Origin: an uncultured Ruminococcus sp.
Lineage (GTDB): Bacteria > Bacillota > Clostridia > Oscillospirales > Ruminococcaceae
Assembly (NCBI GenBank): GCA_947175975.1
Contig: CAMWOX010000086.1
Span: forward strand, 1-6,923
Direction of reading: 5' to 3'
Length of the DNA stretch: 6,923 bases
Shown: positions 5,745-6,923 of the stretch, one piece after another
Layout: every line of letters begins with the position of its first letter
Position numbering within the stretch: position 1 is the first letter of the stretch
The notes under the pieces: generated by a model
Told to the model about the DNA's origin: nothing
Database searches by the model: none
What the model saw: only the letters and a program-made list of their open reading frames with translations
Translations under genes and position numbers: made by a program

Positions 5745-6830
5745 TTAAGAATTACCATATTTATTATACATCCGGATATTATCGCTTGTGGTAAGAATGA
5801 CAACACCAACGATACATGCCAGAATTGCCACAGAATACAGCACACCATTGATCACACCATTTCCCTCAGTCTGCATGAGCAATGGGATTCCCGGAAAGAG
5901 CATCAGAATAAATCCCAGAATATCCAGGAATTTACATAACCCCTTGAAAGCCGGAATTGGTGCTACCAGCAGAAGCGATCCGATGCCCAGACCAGCTCCG
6001 ACATAGCCTGCAATAGATTTCACTTTCTGTGCAAATCCCCCGGCTTCTTCCATCTTGTTGCCAAGCCCGAACATATCGGAGAAAAACAGACAGAATGCCA
6101 CTGCACCAACTATACCAATAATCGTCAGAAGAATCAGCTGCCGGAATCCTTTTTTTGCCTGATCCCGTTCCCGTTCTTCCCTTAGCTGTGCCATCAGCCG
6201 ACGGCTTTCCTGTTTCTGTTCTTCGGTAAGTTCTGTCTGAGGCGGTGTGTATTTCTTTGGTTTCTGTGCCTCTGCCTTGGCACGTTCCAAATCTTCATCT
6301 TTAAATTTCGGAACATATTCTTCCTGTTTGGGTGCTTCTTCCAGCATGACTTCCTGCGCAGGCACATCCTGCTGTGCATTTCCCTTAGGGCGCATCTCAT
6401 TGGGAATCATAGGTGCAGGAATACCGAGCGCATCTGCACGCATTTTCACGACTTGCATCTGTTTTTCCGGGTCAAGTGTGGCAAACGCTTTTTTCAGATT
6501 TTCATCAAACTGGAGTTTCCGGCAAAATTCCTCAGCAGCATCATAATTTGCAGCAGTATCACCGCCGAGCAGATCTTCCGCCGCCGCCTGCAATACAGAA
6601 GCATCCGGCTTGGATTCCTGTTGCTGCCAGCTCTGTGCCGGATCATCAAGCAGAACCTGCTCTGCCAGTACAGGTGCGCCTCTTTTTTGTTCATTTCCGT
6701 TCCAAACTTCAGGTTCATCGCCAAGAAGTCCCATCAGATCAGCAGCGTCTATCTTGGGTGCGCCCCGCTTCTGTTCATTCCCTGTCCAGACTTCCGGCTC
6801 TTCGCCGAGCAGATCATTCAGATCCGGCAT
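5745..6830 (-). CDS. Unrecognised four-helix membrane protein with N-terminal tandem repeats
   Basis: I do not recognise this 361-residue protein. Residues 3-30 and 31-58 are tandem copies built around LLGxEPEVWxGNEQKRGAP, with a faded third copy at about 59-83 and another LLGGD at 87. About 97-142 is a compact helical stretch (EEFCRKLQFDENLKK, then LDPEKQMQVVKMRADALGI). About 144-227 is highly charged, Pro/Gln/Glu/Lys-rich and partly coiled-coil. Four hydrophobic segments follow at about 231-251, 273-294, 298-319 and 326-347, with a short polar tail. No signal peptide is seen, so the long N-terminus probably faces the cytoplasm. The frame can extend to GTG at 6839, but the ATG at 6830 has GAGGTGA (6836-6842) at 5 bases and is preferred. 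It follows an upstream partial gene by 24 bases, suggesting an operon. A scaffold or adaptor role is only a guess. Confidence 0.85.
   Translation of the reverse strand: MPDLNDLLGEEPEVWTGNEQKRGAPKIDAADLMGLLGDEPEVWNGNEQKRGAPVLAEQVLLDDPAQSWQQQESKPDASVLQAAAEDLLGGDTAANYDAAEEFCRKLQFDENLKKAFATLDPEKQMQVVKMRADALGIPAPMIPNEMRPKGNAQQDVPAQEVMLEEAPKQEEYVPKFKDEDLERAKAEAQKPKKYTPPQTELTEEQKQESRRLMAQLREERERDQAKKGFRQLILLTIIGIVGAVAFCLFFSDMFGLGNKMEEAGGFAQKVKSIAGYVGAGLGIGSLLLVAPIPAFKGLCKFLDILGFILMLFPGIPLLMQTEGNGVINGVLYSVAILACIVGVVILTTSDNIRMYNKYGNS
6657..6824 (-). repeat. Two 84-base in-frame tandem repeats in the membrane-protein gene
   Basis: Two 28-codon units (6741-6824 and 6657-6740) encode near-identical motifs; a degenerate third follows at about 6582-6656. 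Across the 19-residue core, 17 residues are identical while 10 of those 17 codons differ synonymously. The repeat is therefore old and held by selection on the protein, not a fresh DNA duplication. Confidence 0.85.
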
Positions 6831-6835
6831 TGTCT

Positions 6836-6842
6836 TCACCTC
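6836..6842 (-). promoter_or_regulatory. Ribosome binding site deciding the start of the 361-aa gene
   Basis: The minus strand reads GAGGTGA five bases before the ATG at 6830. It overlaps the alternative GTG start at 6839, which argues against the longer form. Confidence 0.65.
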
Positions 6843-6854
6843 AGCATATTTTAA

Positions 6855-6923
6855 TTATCTTTCAATCATCTGATCACGGTCAGGCCCAACACCGACCATG
6901 CAGACTTCGCATTCGCACAATTC
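6855..6923 (-). CDS. C-terminal 22 residues of an upstream Cys-rich protein (partial)
   Basis: One minus-strand frame is open from the right edge to TAA at 6855, reading ELCECEVCMVGVGPDRDQ and ending MIER. The clustered cysteines followed by VGVGPDRDQM loosely recall the second metal-binding knuckle of rubredoxin-type domains (CxxCGVGKDQF), but the spacing differs and too little is visible to name it. Another frame gives an 18-codon tail ending at TGA, which looks less protein-like. The gap of 24 bases to the next gene suggests the same operon. Confidence 0.5.
   Translation of the reverse strand, partial: ELCECEVCMVGVGPDRDQMIER

Noticed and set aside
6453..6854. 133-codon plus-strand frame opposite the membrane-protein gene
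   Set aside because: It mirrors the repeats of the minus-strand gene, whose synonymous codon differences show which strand codes.

Overview
The window looks like a housekeeping segment of a Clostridia-type Firmicute chromosome; my best guess is a Ruminococcus-like gut or rumen organism. Supporting signs are moderate-to-low GC with AT-rich gaps, purine-rich Shine-Dalgarno sites, U-tailed hairpin terminators, a TTG-started TmcAL (the Firmicute-type tRNA-Met acetylation enzyme), and an SPFH plus zinc-ribbon pair like B. subtilis ydjI and ydjG. The taxon is an inference from gene content. I see no mobile element, phage gene, CRISPR array, tRNA or rRNA.

Left block (1-3523, all minus strand, listed in transcription order). 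ackA (acetate kinase, 2324-3523) reads leftward from a good promoter (3594-3621) and ends at a strong hairpin terminator (2247-2281). rnhA (RNase HI, 1779-2234) begins only 12 bases past that terminator's T-run and has its own hairpin terminator (1707-1735). A very good sigma-A-type promoter (1642-1670) then drives a two-gene operon: an SPFH-domain protein with two C-terminal zinc ribbons (568-1605) and a YdjG-like double zinc-ribbon protein that runs off the left edge (1-541). In B. subtilis the related proteins act at the membrane with PspA; no pspA is visible here.

Middle block (3686-5690, plus strand). tmcAL diverges from ackA across an AT-rich gap and starts with TTG. It overlaps, as ATGA, an unlisted 45-codon ORF (4903-5040) that has a strong Shine-Dalgarno site and one hydrophobic segment. 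That ORF in turn overlaps the start of a HAD-family phosphatase (5028-5690). The three would form a coupled unit. AckA and TmcAL both handle acetate: AckA interconverts acetate and acetyl phosphate, and TmcAL uses acetate to modify the wobble cytidine of elongator tRNA-Met.

Right block (5691-6923, minus strand). A hairpin (5705-5732) separates the convergent HAD gene from an unrecognised 361-residue membrane protein (5745-6830). That protein has a tandemly repeated N-terminal motif, a charged middle and four predicted membrane helices. Just upstream is the Cys-rich C-terminal tail of another gene, cut by the right edge (6855-6923). Nearly the whole window is coding. The longest gaps are 1606-1778 (173 bases) and 3524-3685 (162 bases), and both hold regulatory signals. 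The least explained items are the 45-aa ORF, the repeat-bearing membrane protein, and the terminator placed directly before rnhA.
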